Source: Pseudomaricurvus albidus (GTDB taxonomy: Bacteria > Pseudomonadota > Gammaproteobacteria > Pseudomonadales > Cellvibrionaceae). From it: a stretch of 64,000 nucleotides of DNA. Below, piece by piece: positions 45,555 through 53,851 of the stretch. Location: the NCBI RefSeq assembly GCF_018863235.1, contig NZ_JAHKRS010000002.1:124001-188000 (forward strand), in the 5' to 3' direction. The notes beneath the pieces are model-generated. The model was not told the DNA's origin, did not search any database, and saw nothing but the letters and a program-made list of their open reading frames with translations. The first letter of the stretch is position 1; the number at the start of each line of letters is the position of its first letter. The translations under genes and the position numbers were made by a program.

Positions 45555-46959
45555 TGTGACAGAACTGGCGAAGTATGGTCGCCAGCCACCGCTGCCTTAT
45601 CGAGCCTCCTGGCTAGAGGTCGATGGCCTGCTGCAAGTAGAGCAGTGGTTGCGGATCTTGCCGGGCAAGCGCTATGTGGGACGTGCAATTTGGCAGGGAC
45701 AGGAGGTTCTGGTCAAGTTGTTTGTCGGTGCCAGAGCGGCCCGCAAAGCGACCGCCGAAGTTGAGGGCTATGAGCGCCTGACGACTGCCGGGTTGAAGAC
45801 TCCAGCTATGTTGGCTCATGGCGCGCTGTCGGATGGTCAGGGAGCCTGGGTGATTGTTCGTTTTATTCCGGAATCCCGGACGCTGGCGCAGGCCTCGGGT
45901 TTTGACATCATTCCTGAGTGTACCAGGCCTTTGGATGAGTCGCGTCGGCTGGTGGCTGAGGTGATTTCTTCCATTGCCGGATTGCACCAAAAGGGGTTGC
46001 GGCAGCAGGACATTCACCCCGGTAATTTCCTGTTGGCCGAGGGGCAGTGCTGGATTATCGACACTGCGGATGTGTTGCCGATCGACGATGATCAGCAGGC
46101 TGTCGCCAATCTGGCGGTATTCCTGGCGCAATTACCTGAAAAACTGTGGAAGGATGCCTGGTCTCTGTATCAGCAATTGACCTCTGCTGTCGCGGAATAT
46201 GGTAGAGTAGCGGCCCTTGCCCACGAGTGGCAGGCCTGGCGAGCGCGGGATCTTGCGGATAAGAGTGTCCGCGATTGCAGCCTGTTTCAAGTGGAAACAG
46301 GCGCGACCTTTTTTCGCGCTGTCTGGCGTACAGAAAGCGACCTGATCAGTCCCCTGCTTGAGGATCTGGACGGTGCTTTAGCGACGGCGACCCTGTTGAA
46401 AGACGGCGGTAGCGCAACCGTTGGTCTGGTCGATTGGCAGGGCCGGCAACTGGTGATAAAACGCTACAACCTGAAGGGGTTGGGGCACCGCCTGAAACGC
46501 TGCTGGCGCCCGACACGCGCGTGGCACAGCTGGCAAGCGGGACACCGGCTGCGAGTGCTGGGGATCAATACTCCCCGACCACTGGCGATGGTTGAAGAGC
46601 GCTGCGGTCCGCTGCGCGGACGTGGTTTCCTGATCACGGAGGTCGCCGACGGAGAGGATCTGGGGGGCGCTGCCCAACAGGCTGACTCCGGGCAGTTGCA
46701 GTCTATGGGCGCGGCGGTGAAGGCAATGCTGAAGGTCATGGTGTGCCATCGAATTAGTCACGGTGATTTTAAGGCAACCAACCTGCTGTGGGGCGAAGCC
46801 CTGACAATGATTGATTTAGATGCCGTGCGTTGGCACAACAAGTTCAATGTGTGGCGCAAGGCTTTTAACAAAGATACAGCTCGCTTACTCCGTAATTGGG
46901 CAGACGGGTCACGGGAACATCAGTGTTTTAAAGACGCGATCGACAACGTCGAGTCCTGA
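45544..46959 (+). CDS. Double kinase-domain LPS core protein
   Basis: 471 residues with two kinase-like halves. The first has EVLVKLFVGARAARKA, catalytic loop LRQQDIHPGNFLLA and IIDTADVLPI; the second has QLVIKRYNLKG, loop ISHGDFKATNLLW and MIDLDAVRW. Both keep the essential Asp residues, so this may be two active kinases in one chain. The start is a GTG inside the end of the previous gene. A two-domain gene of this kind sits at the same place in Pseudomonas, as I recall; acceptor sugars are unknown. Confidence 0.85.
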   Translation: MRPDVTELAKYGRQPPLPYRASWLEVDGLLQVEQWLRILPGKRYVGRAIWQGQEVLVKLFVGARAARKATAEVEGYERLTTAGLKTPAMLAHGALSDGQGAWVIVRFIPESRTLAQASGFDIIPECTRPLDESRRLVAEVISSIAGLHQKGLRQQDIHPGNFLLAEGQCWIIDTADVLPIDDDQQAVANLAVFLAQLPEKLWKDAWSLYQQLTSAVAEYGRVAALAHEWQAWRARDLADKSVRDCSLFQVETGATFFRAVWRTESDLISPLLEDLDGALATATLLKDGGSATVGLVDWQGRQLVIKRYNLKGLGHRLKRCWRPTRAWHSWQAGHRLRVLGINTPRPLAMVEERCGPLRGRGFLITEVADGEDLGGAAQQADSGQLQSMGAAVKAMLKVMVCHRISHGDFKATNLLWGEALTMIDLDAVRWHNKFNVWRKAFNKDTARLLRNWADGSREHQCFKDAIDNVES

Positions 46960-47026
46960 TGCGTGATTGCCATTTGACCGGTGAAGCAGCGAACAAAGAT
47001 TAAGAACTTAGCAAGAGGTTAACAGA

Positions 47027-48772
47027 GTGTCCCTGACCGTATTAGGTTTATCCGGAGCATTGAATCACGATCCTTCAGCGGCATTGTATATTGATGGCAA
47101 GTTGGTTGCGGCAGCTGAAGAAGAACGCTTTGTCAGAGACAAGCACGCCAAAAACCGCATGCCTTACGAGGCAGCCAAGTTCTGTATCGAGCAGGCGGGC
47201 ATCAAACCTGAAGATATTGATGTGGTGGCGATTCCTTTTGCGCCGATCAGCATTACCGAACCTCACCGTTGGCACTTCGCCAAGCGATACTGGTACGCGC
47301 CGGACCGTGCGCTGGATGCCATCATCAATGGCAATCGTCGCTATCGTCGTTACAAAAAGAAGGTCACCTGGTTGCTGGAACAGCTCGGCATTAATCCCAA
47401 GAAAGTGGAGCTGGAATCCGTAGAGCACCACCTGGCGCACGCTTCCAGTGCTTATCACTGCAGCGGTTTCAAAGAGAAAACCGCCATCATGGGTATTGAT
47501 GGTAAGGGCGAATACGCCACCACCTTCTTTGGCTATGGTGAAAACGGCAAGATCCACAAGATTAAAGAGTTTATCGATCCGGATTCTCTCGGTGGGCTTT
47601 ATGGCGCCATCACCGAGTTCCTGGGCTTCGAGATGCTTGATGGCGAATACAAGGTCATGGGGATGGCTCCCTATGGTGATCCTACCAAGTATGACTTTTC
47701 CCGCCTGGCCAAATTCGAAGACGGTGAGCTGATCATCAATACCGATTATGCCAATGTCATCGGTCTTCGCCGCCACAAGGATAAAGGCAAGGGCTATTAC
47801 TTCAGCGATAAACTGATTGATTGGTTGGGCCCCAAGCGCGAAGGCGATATCGCTGACGAGCCCTACATCCATTACGCTGCCAGCATGCAGGATCTGTTCG
47901 AAAAGCTGGCCTTGCAAATGATGGACTACTATCTGGGTGACATCATCAAAGAAACCGGCAAGCTGGCGTTTGCCGGCGGTTGCGCATTGAATGTGAAATT
48001 CAATCAGAAGATTGTCGCGCGTGACGAAATCAAAGAATTGTTCGTGCAGCCGGCCTCCGGTGACTCAGGCACAGCGATTGGTGCCGCGGCTTATGTTTCT
48101 GAAGCGCGCGGTGTGCCGGTTGAAAAACTGGAACACGTCTATCTTGGGCCCAGCTACACCAGCGAAGAAGTTGTCGCCGCCTGTGCCAAACATGAAGGCA
48201 ACCCAAACTGGCAACGCATCGACGATGTGCCACAAAGAATCGCTAAAATCTTGGCTGAAGGCCATCCGGTTGCCTGGTTTCAAGGGCGTATGGAATTTGG
48301 TCCTCGAGCGCTCGGCGGACGTTCAATTCTGGGTTGCCCCAGCGTCGAAGGTGTCGCAGACAAAATCAACGAACAGATCAAATTCCGCGAGCGCTGGAGA
48401 CCGTTTTGCCCCAGTATGCTCAGCCGCGTAGCGCCGGAAATGTTCAAAGTGGATCATCCCGCTCCGTATATGACCTTCACATTTGAAGTCAACGAAGAGT
48501 GGAAAACCCGGGTGCCGGAAGTGGTTCATGAGGACGGCACGGCTCGGGCTCAAGCTCTGCAGCCAGGTGTAAATGATCCTTACTACCAGTTAATGGAAGA
48601 GATGGAGAAGTTGACGGGTAATGCTGTAGTGATGAACACGTCTCTGAACCGTCGCGGTGAGGCCATGGTGTGCTCGCCAACTGATGCACTGAATATGTTC
48701 TTTGGGTCGGATCTTGAGTATCTGATTATGGAGGATATTTTGGTGGTGAAAGATCCTGCAGGTAAGAGCTAA
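47027..48772 (+). CDS. Carbamoyltransferase for LPS core
   Basis: 581 residues, NodU/TobZ family. GLSGALNHDPSAALYIDG is the family start, VEHHLAHASSAYHCSGF the YrdC/Kae1-like His motif for metal, and FAGGCALNVKFNQKI and FGPRALGGRSILGCP the C-terminal nucleotide and carbamoyl sites. It makes carbamoyl-adenylate from carbamoyl phosphate and ATP and transfers it to a sugar hydroxyl; in Pseudomonas heptose II of the core is carbamoylated. It starts at GTG with AAGAGG upstream. Confidence 0.93.
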   Translation: MSLTVLGLSGALNHDPSAALYIDGKLVAAAEEERFVRDKHAKNRMPYEAAKFCIEQAGIKPEDIDVVAIPFAPISITEPHRWHFAKRYWYAPDRALDAIINGNRRYRRYKKKVTWLLEQLGINPKKVELESVEHHLAHASSAYHCSGFKEKTAIMGIDGKGEYATTFFGYGENGKIHKIKEFIDPDSLGGLYGAITEFLGFEMLDGEYKVMGMAPYGDPTKYDFSRLAKFEDGELIINTDYANVIGLRRHKDKGKGYYFSDKLIDWLGPKREGDIADEPYIHYAASMQDLFEKLALQMMDYYLGDIIKETGKLAFAGGCALNVKFNQKIVARDEIKELFVQPASGDSGTAIGAAAYVSEARGVPVEKLEHVYLGPSYTSEEVVAACAKHEGNPNWQRIDDVPQRIAKILAEGHPVAWFQGRMEFGPRALGGRSILGCPSVEGVADKINEQIKFRERWRPFCPSMLSRVAPEMFKVDHPAPYMTFTFEVNEEWKTRVPEVVHEDGTARAQALQPGVNDPYYQLMEEMEKLTGNAVVMNTSLNRRGEAMVCSPTDALNMFFGSDLEYLIMEDILVVKDPAGKS

Positions 48773-48773
48773 A

Positions 48774-49844
48774 GTGTCTTCAGAACGGTGGGTGCTTCAG
48801 CTTTGTCATGGTTATGATGCACCTTTCGATGATGTGGCAAGACAGTGGCGTGTGCTTTTCGACGAAACTGACTACCGCGTGATGACGGTATTTCTCACGG
48901 GTAAGGCGAATCCTGATGTTGAGTCTTTGGTTGGCTCGGATAAGACACTCTTTTGGGAGTACAGATCAAAAGACATCAAGGGACTCAAGCGAAAGCAAAT
49001 TCGTGAGTTAAGAGCTTTACATGAAGAATACAAATTTGAATTCGCTATATGCCATCGCTATAAGCCGACGTTTATAGCCTGCCACCTCCCACAAGTGCAA
49101 GTTTATGGGGTGGCTCATGCGTATGGTGTATTTCAATCTTTTTGGAGAAAGGTGTTTACCTATCGCCATCAAAAGAAATTAACACTGTTTGGTGTGTCTA
49201 ATGCAATCAGAGATAATATTAGGAGCGCACTGCCCTGGTTCCCTTCTGAAAAAGTCCTGACTCAGTACAATCATATCGATATTAATAAATATACCCGGGA
49301 GCAGCTTTCACGAGAGTCATCGAGGAAGTTTTTAGGGTTGCCAGAGGATAAATACATCATTGGCAATGTTGGTCGGTTACATCCGGATAAAGATCAGGCA
49401 ACGTTACTTAAAGCGTTTTCTGAGCTCAAAATGCCAGACTCGCTTTTGGTGGTGGTAGGTCAGGGCCGACTGGAACGGAGTCTAAAGGCACTGGCATATG
49501 AGTTGGGTGTGTCGGAGCGAGTGCTTTTTTTGGGGCGTGTAGAAAATGCCTGGAAGTACTTTAAAGCGTTTGATGTGTTTGCTCTGAGTTCTGATAATGA
49601 ACCTTTTGGTATGGTTTTATTGGAAGCAATAGCAGCAGGCATTCCTGTGCTGTCTACCAATGGTGGTGGTGCGGCAGAGATAGTGGATGAGAACAGACAG
49701 TTTGCGATTGGCGACTATAGATCTCTGGCTAAGTTGATCGTTGAAATGAGAAGTGCCGAGAGTGATCAGGCTAGTCAAAAAATCCAAAGTCGTTTTACAG
49801 ATGATGGCGCGAAATGCCATTTTCGGCATGTTCTCGATCGTTGA
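48774..49844 (+). CDS. LPS core glycosyltransferase, GT4 family
   Basis: 356 residues, GT-B fold. VGRLHPDKDQATLLKAFSEL and SSDNEPFGMVLLEAIAAG followed by IPVLSTNGGGAAEIV are the GT4 donor-site motifs. It starts at a GTG one base after the carbamoyltransferase stop. Base composition falls from here on (more A/T than the waaF-waaP genes), suggesting the outer-core part of the cluster. Sugar specificity unknown. Confidence 0.88.
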   Translation: MSSERWVLQLCHGYDAPFDDVARQWRVLFDETDYRVMTVFLTGKANPDVESLVGSDKTLFWEYRSKDIKGLKRKQIRELRALHEEYKFEFAICHRYKPTFIACHLPQVQVYGVAHAYGVFQSFWRKVFTYRHQKKLTLFGVSNAIRDNIRSALPWFPSEKVLTQYNHIDINKYTREQLSRESSRKFLGLPEDKYIIGNVGRLHPDKDQATLLKAFSELKMPDSLLVVVGQGRLERSLKALAYELGVSERVLFLGRVENAWKYFKAFDVFALSSDNEPFGMVLLEAIAAGIPVLSTNGGGAAEIVDENRQFAIGDYRSLAKLIVEMRSAESDQASQKIQSRFTDDGAKCHFRHVLDR

Positions 49845-49858
49845 ATTGGGAGGGAAGT

Positions 49859-51106
49859 GTGAATTCCAATGATCGTTATTTGTCGAAACGTCTTAAGAAA
49901 TTTATAAGAGTTAATGCAAAGAGCAGTAAAAGTAAGGGGTGGCTATCTGATTGGCTGAGTTATCAGTCCCAAATAGCCAAGCTATTAGTTAATGGTTTAA
50001 AAGGCGTTTCTATATACCGGGAAAATCGTCTCGTTATTGAGAACTCTGTGGATGTTCTCTTTATTCATGAAGTTGAGTTAATGAAAAAGCTTCATCGTAA
50101 ACGGGGGATGTTTTCCAGATTAGATCGGCTTCAAATTACCCATGCCGAAATTGACCCGAAGACGTCAAAGCAAATCGCTAAATCAAGAGAGCTTTTTGGA
50201 TGTTCCAATGAGTCATTGTTGTTTCGTAATTATGATCTCTACGCTCAATATTTGTTAGAAACATATTCTCCCAAGGTTATAGTCACTGACCGAAACGGTG
50301 ATCTCTTTTCTCCGTTCTTAAAAAAAAGAGCTGCTGAAACCGGCTGTAAAGTAGTTCATCTTCCCCATTCGGTGTTAACCAAAGAATCATCCAAATACAG
50401 AATGATAGATTATGACTATTATCTCTTGTATGGAGCGAGTTCCCTTGAGCACTTAAATGCATTGACAACAAAGTTTGGGGAGTGTGACGTAATTCTGTCA
50501 GGTAGTTATCTTTTTGATAGTGATTTTACACTGCCTCCTGCAACCGAAAAGGGTTATGTTCTGTTGCTTGGCATGGGGCCTGCGATGGAGGAGAGACCCC
50601 GTTACGCACAGTATTACCATTCTGTTCTGGAGTGGGCCGAGCGGAACCCATCTATTCAGTTACACGTACGGTTACATCCGAGGAGTTCTGGAGCGTTTTG
50701 GATACAAGCCGCTGAATCTATTGATAATGTTGTTGTGCGGCCTCAAGGTGAGTCTTTTATTGATTCTTGCCGAGGGGCATTTATGTGTCTGACTTCGTAC
50801 ACCAATGCTGTTGTGGATGCGGCGCTTTTGGGTAGACCCTCATTGCTGGTGTGTGGCAATGATGTGGTTGATTATTTGCAGGTGGAAAGATTTTTTTCAT
50901 CTAGAGTGGTGGATTCTGAGGCTATATCTTCTTCGATTAATCTGTATAAAACTCAGTTAAGTACGTTTCAGAAAAAAGCTGAACATTTTGCAGAGTACCA
51001 TGTTTATTCAAAAAACCGGTCGGTTGAAGATATTACAAAAGTTATCGTTGAGCTGGTGGAGGGTAAACAGCCAACAATTGAATGTCATCTGAAAGGAGAT
51101 TGTTAG
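49859..51106 (+). CDS. Putative GT-B type surface-polysaccharide transferase
   Basis: 415 residues from GTG 49859 (GGGAGG 5-8 bases upstream); an open frame from 49814 would overlap the previous gene. No clear catalytic motif, but VLLLGMGPAMEE, LHVRLHPRSSGAFW and FMCLTSYTNAVVDAALLGRP follow the pattern of CDP-glycerophosphotransferase/sialyl-type GT-B proteins, where a HPR..S and an S..TNAVVDA loop bind the nucleotide. AT-rich and atypical in codon use, so possibly acquired. Function only inferred from context. Confidence 0.75.
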   Translation: MNSNDRYLSKRLKKFIRVNAKSSKSKGWLSDWLSYQSQIAKLLVNGLKGVSIYRENRLVIENSVDVLFIHEVELMKKLHRKRGMFSRLDRLQITHAEIDPKTSKQIAKSRELFGCSNESLLFRNYDLYAQYLLETYSPKVIVTDRNGDLFSPFLKKRAAETGCKVVHLPHSVLTKESSKYRMIDYDYYLLYGASSLEHLNALTTKFGECDVILSGSYLFDSDFTLPPATEKGYVLLLGMGPAMEERPRYAQYYHSVLEWAERNPSIQLHVRLHPRSSGAFWIQAAESIDNVVVRPQGESFIDSCRGAFMCLTSYTNAVVDAALLGRPSLLVCGNDVVDYLQVERFFSSRVVDSEAISSSINLYKTQLSTFQKKAEHFAEYHVYSKNRSVEDITKVIVELVEGKQPTIECHLKGDC

Positions 51107-51226
51107 TCCTTTACCGTAACTGTCACATAGACTCTGGTAGGAAAGTAATTGTTGGTCTATCAGTGTTTTGGTGCATTATTGTGGAATGGCAGCCTAAGGT
51201 GGCTGCCGTTGGGTAAGGATCGGTAC

Positions 51227-52672
51227 TTAAGTCGGCTTCTCTGTCTGAAAAGTTTGTTTCGATATGGCATACCCTATCGGAATGAGTACTAATAGCCAGT
51301 AGGGTAATGGCGAATCAAAAAATGAAGGATCATCCAGCATAGTGGCGGTCAAGCCGGCTGCAAACAGCGCAAGAAATAAGGAGTGTCCCGGGGACTTTCT
51401 CATAAGCTCTCTTGCTGTAAACACCAGTAATATGATGTGTATAAACAGTCCGATGCCACCAGAGCTTAAAGCAGTACCGACAAACACATTGTGAGGGTCA
51501 TAGTAAGGCGTTTTCCGGCTGTCCGTCATGACCGATTGTTGGTGGGAGGCGCCATGTCCGATAAGTGGTTTTTGCTCGATAACCTTGTAAAAGCCAGCCC
51601 AGATGTCTAGCCGGTCACCGAAAGTCGTGTCGAAGTCCAGGATTCTGGGAGGAGATATGGGTAGAGGAAAGCTACGCCCCTTTTTATCTTGCGCGATAAG
51701 TTCGAATTGGCTGTAGGGTTTGAAGGTTGGGGTGGCCAGAGTGATGGTAATGCTGCGAGTCTGTTGGTCTAGCTTGATCTTGTTGCCATCTGCTTTCATG
51801 AGGCCTGACTGTAACGATAATATTTCCTGGTTTTGTACGTTATTTGATACGATCGGATTGGCTTGAACAGAGGTGATATCAAGCTCTTTGGGGATGTGGT
51901 AGGTTACCTTTTGAGGTCCAGCAGTGGGAATAGCCAGCCAATTTTTATGCATTGCGTAGGTTGCTATAAGGCCGGCAGTAATAATTGAGCAGGTAGCGAA
52001 AATTTTAAGTTGTCGTGCTTTGGCGAATCGAAAGCATAATAATACGGCTGCACCGGCCAATAGGGCGGCAAGTGAGCCCCGCGATTGGCACAAAGTAAAA
52101 ACATAGAAATGCAATAAAGCCGCGAGTGCATATACGAGAATATGCGCTTTGCGCTTTTCATTACTGGCCAGGTATACGTTGGTAATGATCAGAAAAACCA
52201 GTGAATTTGCCGCGGTAATCGGGTTGCTAAAGATTCCTGGCCCACCCTTCAGTCTGACGCTGTGGTCGCTAGTGAATAGGAGGTAAAGAATCGGCAAGCA
52301 GGTTATCAGGCTGGAGATAATCAGAGTGTGTGGGTGACGGTGGTCCCTGTTTTGCCATGCAATTGCAATAGCGATGACAAATAGCACAACATAGAGGACA
52401 TCTTTTGCGTTATCGATATTTGGGGCATCTGACCATGTTATCGAGGCAATGTGCCATACCCCAAAAGCCAGTAATATTTTAAAGACTGTACTGCGGAACA
52501 GATTTTGTAACAGTTGCTTGTTTAATATGAGCAATGTTGGGAGCAAGGCAAATAGGTAAAATGCGTTGTGTAATTGCTTCGAGGTTTGTGCAAGAAAGTA
52601 GCAGCTCAGGGTTATGGCAATATAGGTCGTAATGTGGCGAAGATAATGAGTGCGAAATGATCGAAGCAGCAT
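51227..52672 (-). CDS. waaL: O-antigen ligase
   Basis: 481-residue inner-membrane protein with about 12 helices. It joins O-antigen from undecaprenyl diphosphate to the core on the periplasmic side. The Wzy_C signature is seen as SRGSLAALLAGAAVLL, and the late periplasmic loop holds FGDRLDIWAGFYKVIEQKPL followed by IGHGASHQQ with the ligase His. A periplasmic stretch of about 120 residues (around 240-355) precedes it, longer than usual. It is on the opposite strand to the rest of the core genes and AT-rich. Confidence 0.88.
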   Translation of the reverse strand: MLLRSFRTHYLRHITTYIAITLSCYFLAQTSKQLHNAFYLFALLPTLLILNKQLLQNLFRSTVFKILLAFGVWHIASITWSDAPNIDNAKDVLYVVLFVIAIAIAWQNRDHRHPHTLIISSLITCLPILYLLFTSDHSVRLKGGPGIFSNPITAANSLVFLIITNVYLASNEKRKAHILVYALAALLHFYVFTLCQSRGSLAALLAGAAVLLCFRFAKARQLKIFATCSIITAGLIATYAMHKNWLAIPTAGPQKVTYHIPKELDITSVQANPIVSNNVQNQEILSLQSGLMKADGNKIKLDQQTRSITITLATPTFKPYSQFELIAQDKKGRSFPLPISPPRILDFDTTFGDRLDIWAGFYKVIEQKPLIGHGASHQQSVMTDSRKTPYYDPHNVFVGTALSSGGIGLFIHIILLVFTARELMRKSPGHSLFLALFAAGLTATMLDDPSFFDSPLPYWLLVLIPIGYAISKQTFQTEKPT

Positions 52673-52967
52673 GGTAATAAGGGAATCCTGAGGAAAAGAC
52701 CAAATCGTCGCTAGCTAACTAAGAAGTAGCCAGATAAGAAAAAGCAAAATTACAAATAAGAATAAATATTCCCAACTATACCAAATTGAATCTGGTTAAG
52801 GAATGGCAGTAGCTCTGGAGGGAGGACAATAGGGAAAGTGGTTTGTTGAATTAGAGTCGTGTCAGCCGATCGTACTTCGTGCGAACACGATCTTTGAGTT
52901 TGGTGCAACGCTTTCAATATATGACTGGGAGATATTCGAGTGGTGAACCAGATGGCAGGTCAGAGTA
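52673..52967. other. Intergenic region between waaL and the DUF6625-like gene
   Basis: 295 bases, AT-rich near 52730-52800. It must hold promoters for waaL and for the msbA-containing transcript. An ops-like sequence is at 52805-52813. Short complementary words CGATCGT and ACACGAT occur near 52867-52890 but no strong hairpin with a T-run. Confidence 0.4.
52805..52815 (+). promoter_or_regulatory. Weak ops-like element (RfaH-type)
   Basis: GGCAGTAGC differs from the ops core GGCGGTAGC at one base and lacks the following GT. It lies in the leader before a surface-sugar gene, where ops sites are known to recruit RfaH. The match is short and could be chance. Confidence 0.25.
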
Positions 52968-53816
52968 ATGTATAGCATTTGTTTTGTAATTCCGTATTTT
53001 GGGCCTTTCCCTTTCTGGATGGAGTATTTTCTGGAAAGTTGCCGGGCAAACCCTGGCGTTGATTTTTTGCTTTATACCGACAATCCGAAGCCAGAGGGCT
53101 TGCCATCCAATATCCATTACAGGCCCATAAGCTTTAAGGCCTATAAACACAAGGTCTCTGAGGGCCTCAGCATTGGTTTTGATCCAGATAGTGCCTATAA
53201 ATTGTGTGATATCAAACCGGCTTTAGGAGCTGTCCATAGGGAAGAGTTAAAAGGCTACGATTTCTGGGGCTTTTGTGACCTCGATTTGATTTTTGGTCGT
53301 GTGCGTCATTTTTTTAATGACGATCTGCTATCCCGTTATGATGTAGTGAGTACCCATGAAACCCGAGTGTCTGGGCATTGTTGTATTTTGCGAAATACGC
53401 CTCAATACGTCTTTGCTTTCTCCAAAGTCAAAGGGTGGCGGAAAGCTTTTGAAGATCCGTCCCACTGTGGGTTTGATGAGAAGTGCTTTTCCAAGCTGTT
53501 TGTGGGTTTGAAGAATTATCCTCGTATCTTGCGTGCTGCTCTACAGTACCTGTTTCGCCCTTATAGCCGAAAAGCATACTTTGTTGAGCAGTACTCGACA
53601 CCGGGTTTACGTTATAATTGGCTGGATGGATCGAGAAATTTTCCTACACGCTGGTTTTGGTGTGATGGCGTCCTTACAAATAACGTTACAGACCGTGAAT
53701 TTCTTTACTTTCATTTTCTTGAGTGGAAAAGGCATTGGGGGGGGCACCCTGAACATTTCACTCCTCCTGCTAAGAATTGGGTGATATCCAAAGAAGGTTT
53801 TGAGAGTTCTTCTTGA
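52968..53816 (+). CDS. DUF6625-like putative glycosyltransferase
   Basis: 282 residues. ICFVIPYFGPFPFWMEYFL begins a GT-A like fold, YKLCDIKPALGAVHREEL and YDFWGFCDLDLIFGRV contain a DxD-type motif (CDLDL) for metal-bound nucleotide sugar. This pattern is what I recall for DUF6625 proteins found in LPS and capsule loci. The ATG follows a GCAGGTCAGAGT leader with AGGT. It is the first gene of the run leading into msbA, 35 bases away. Confidence 0.75.
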   Translation: MYSICFVIPYFGPFPFWMEYFLESCRANPGVDFLLYTDNPKPEGLPSNIHYRPISFKAYKHKVSEGLSIGFDPDSAYKLCDIKPALGAVHREELKGYDFWGFCDLDLIFGRVRHFFNDDLLSRYDVVSTHETRVSGHCCILRNTPQYVFAFSKVKGWRKAFEDPSHCGFDEKCFSKLFVGLKNYPRILRAALQYLFRPYSRKAYFVEQYSTPGLRYNWLDGSRNFPTRWFWCDGVLTNNVTDREFLYFHFLEWKRHWGGHPEHFTPPAKNWVISKEGFESSS

Positions 53817-53851
53817 TCATTCGATAGTAATTAATGAGTTTGGTTTGAAAT

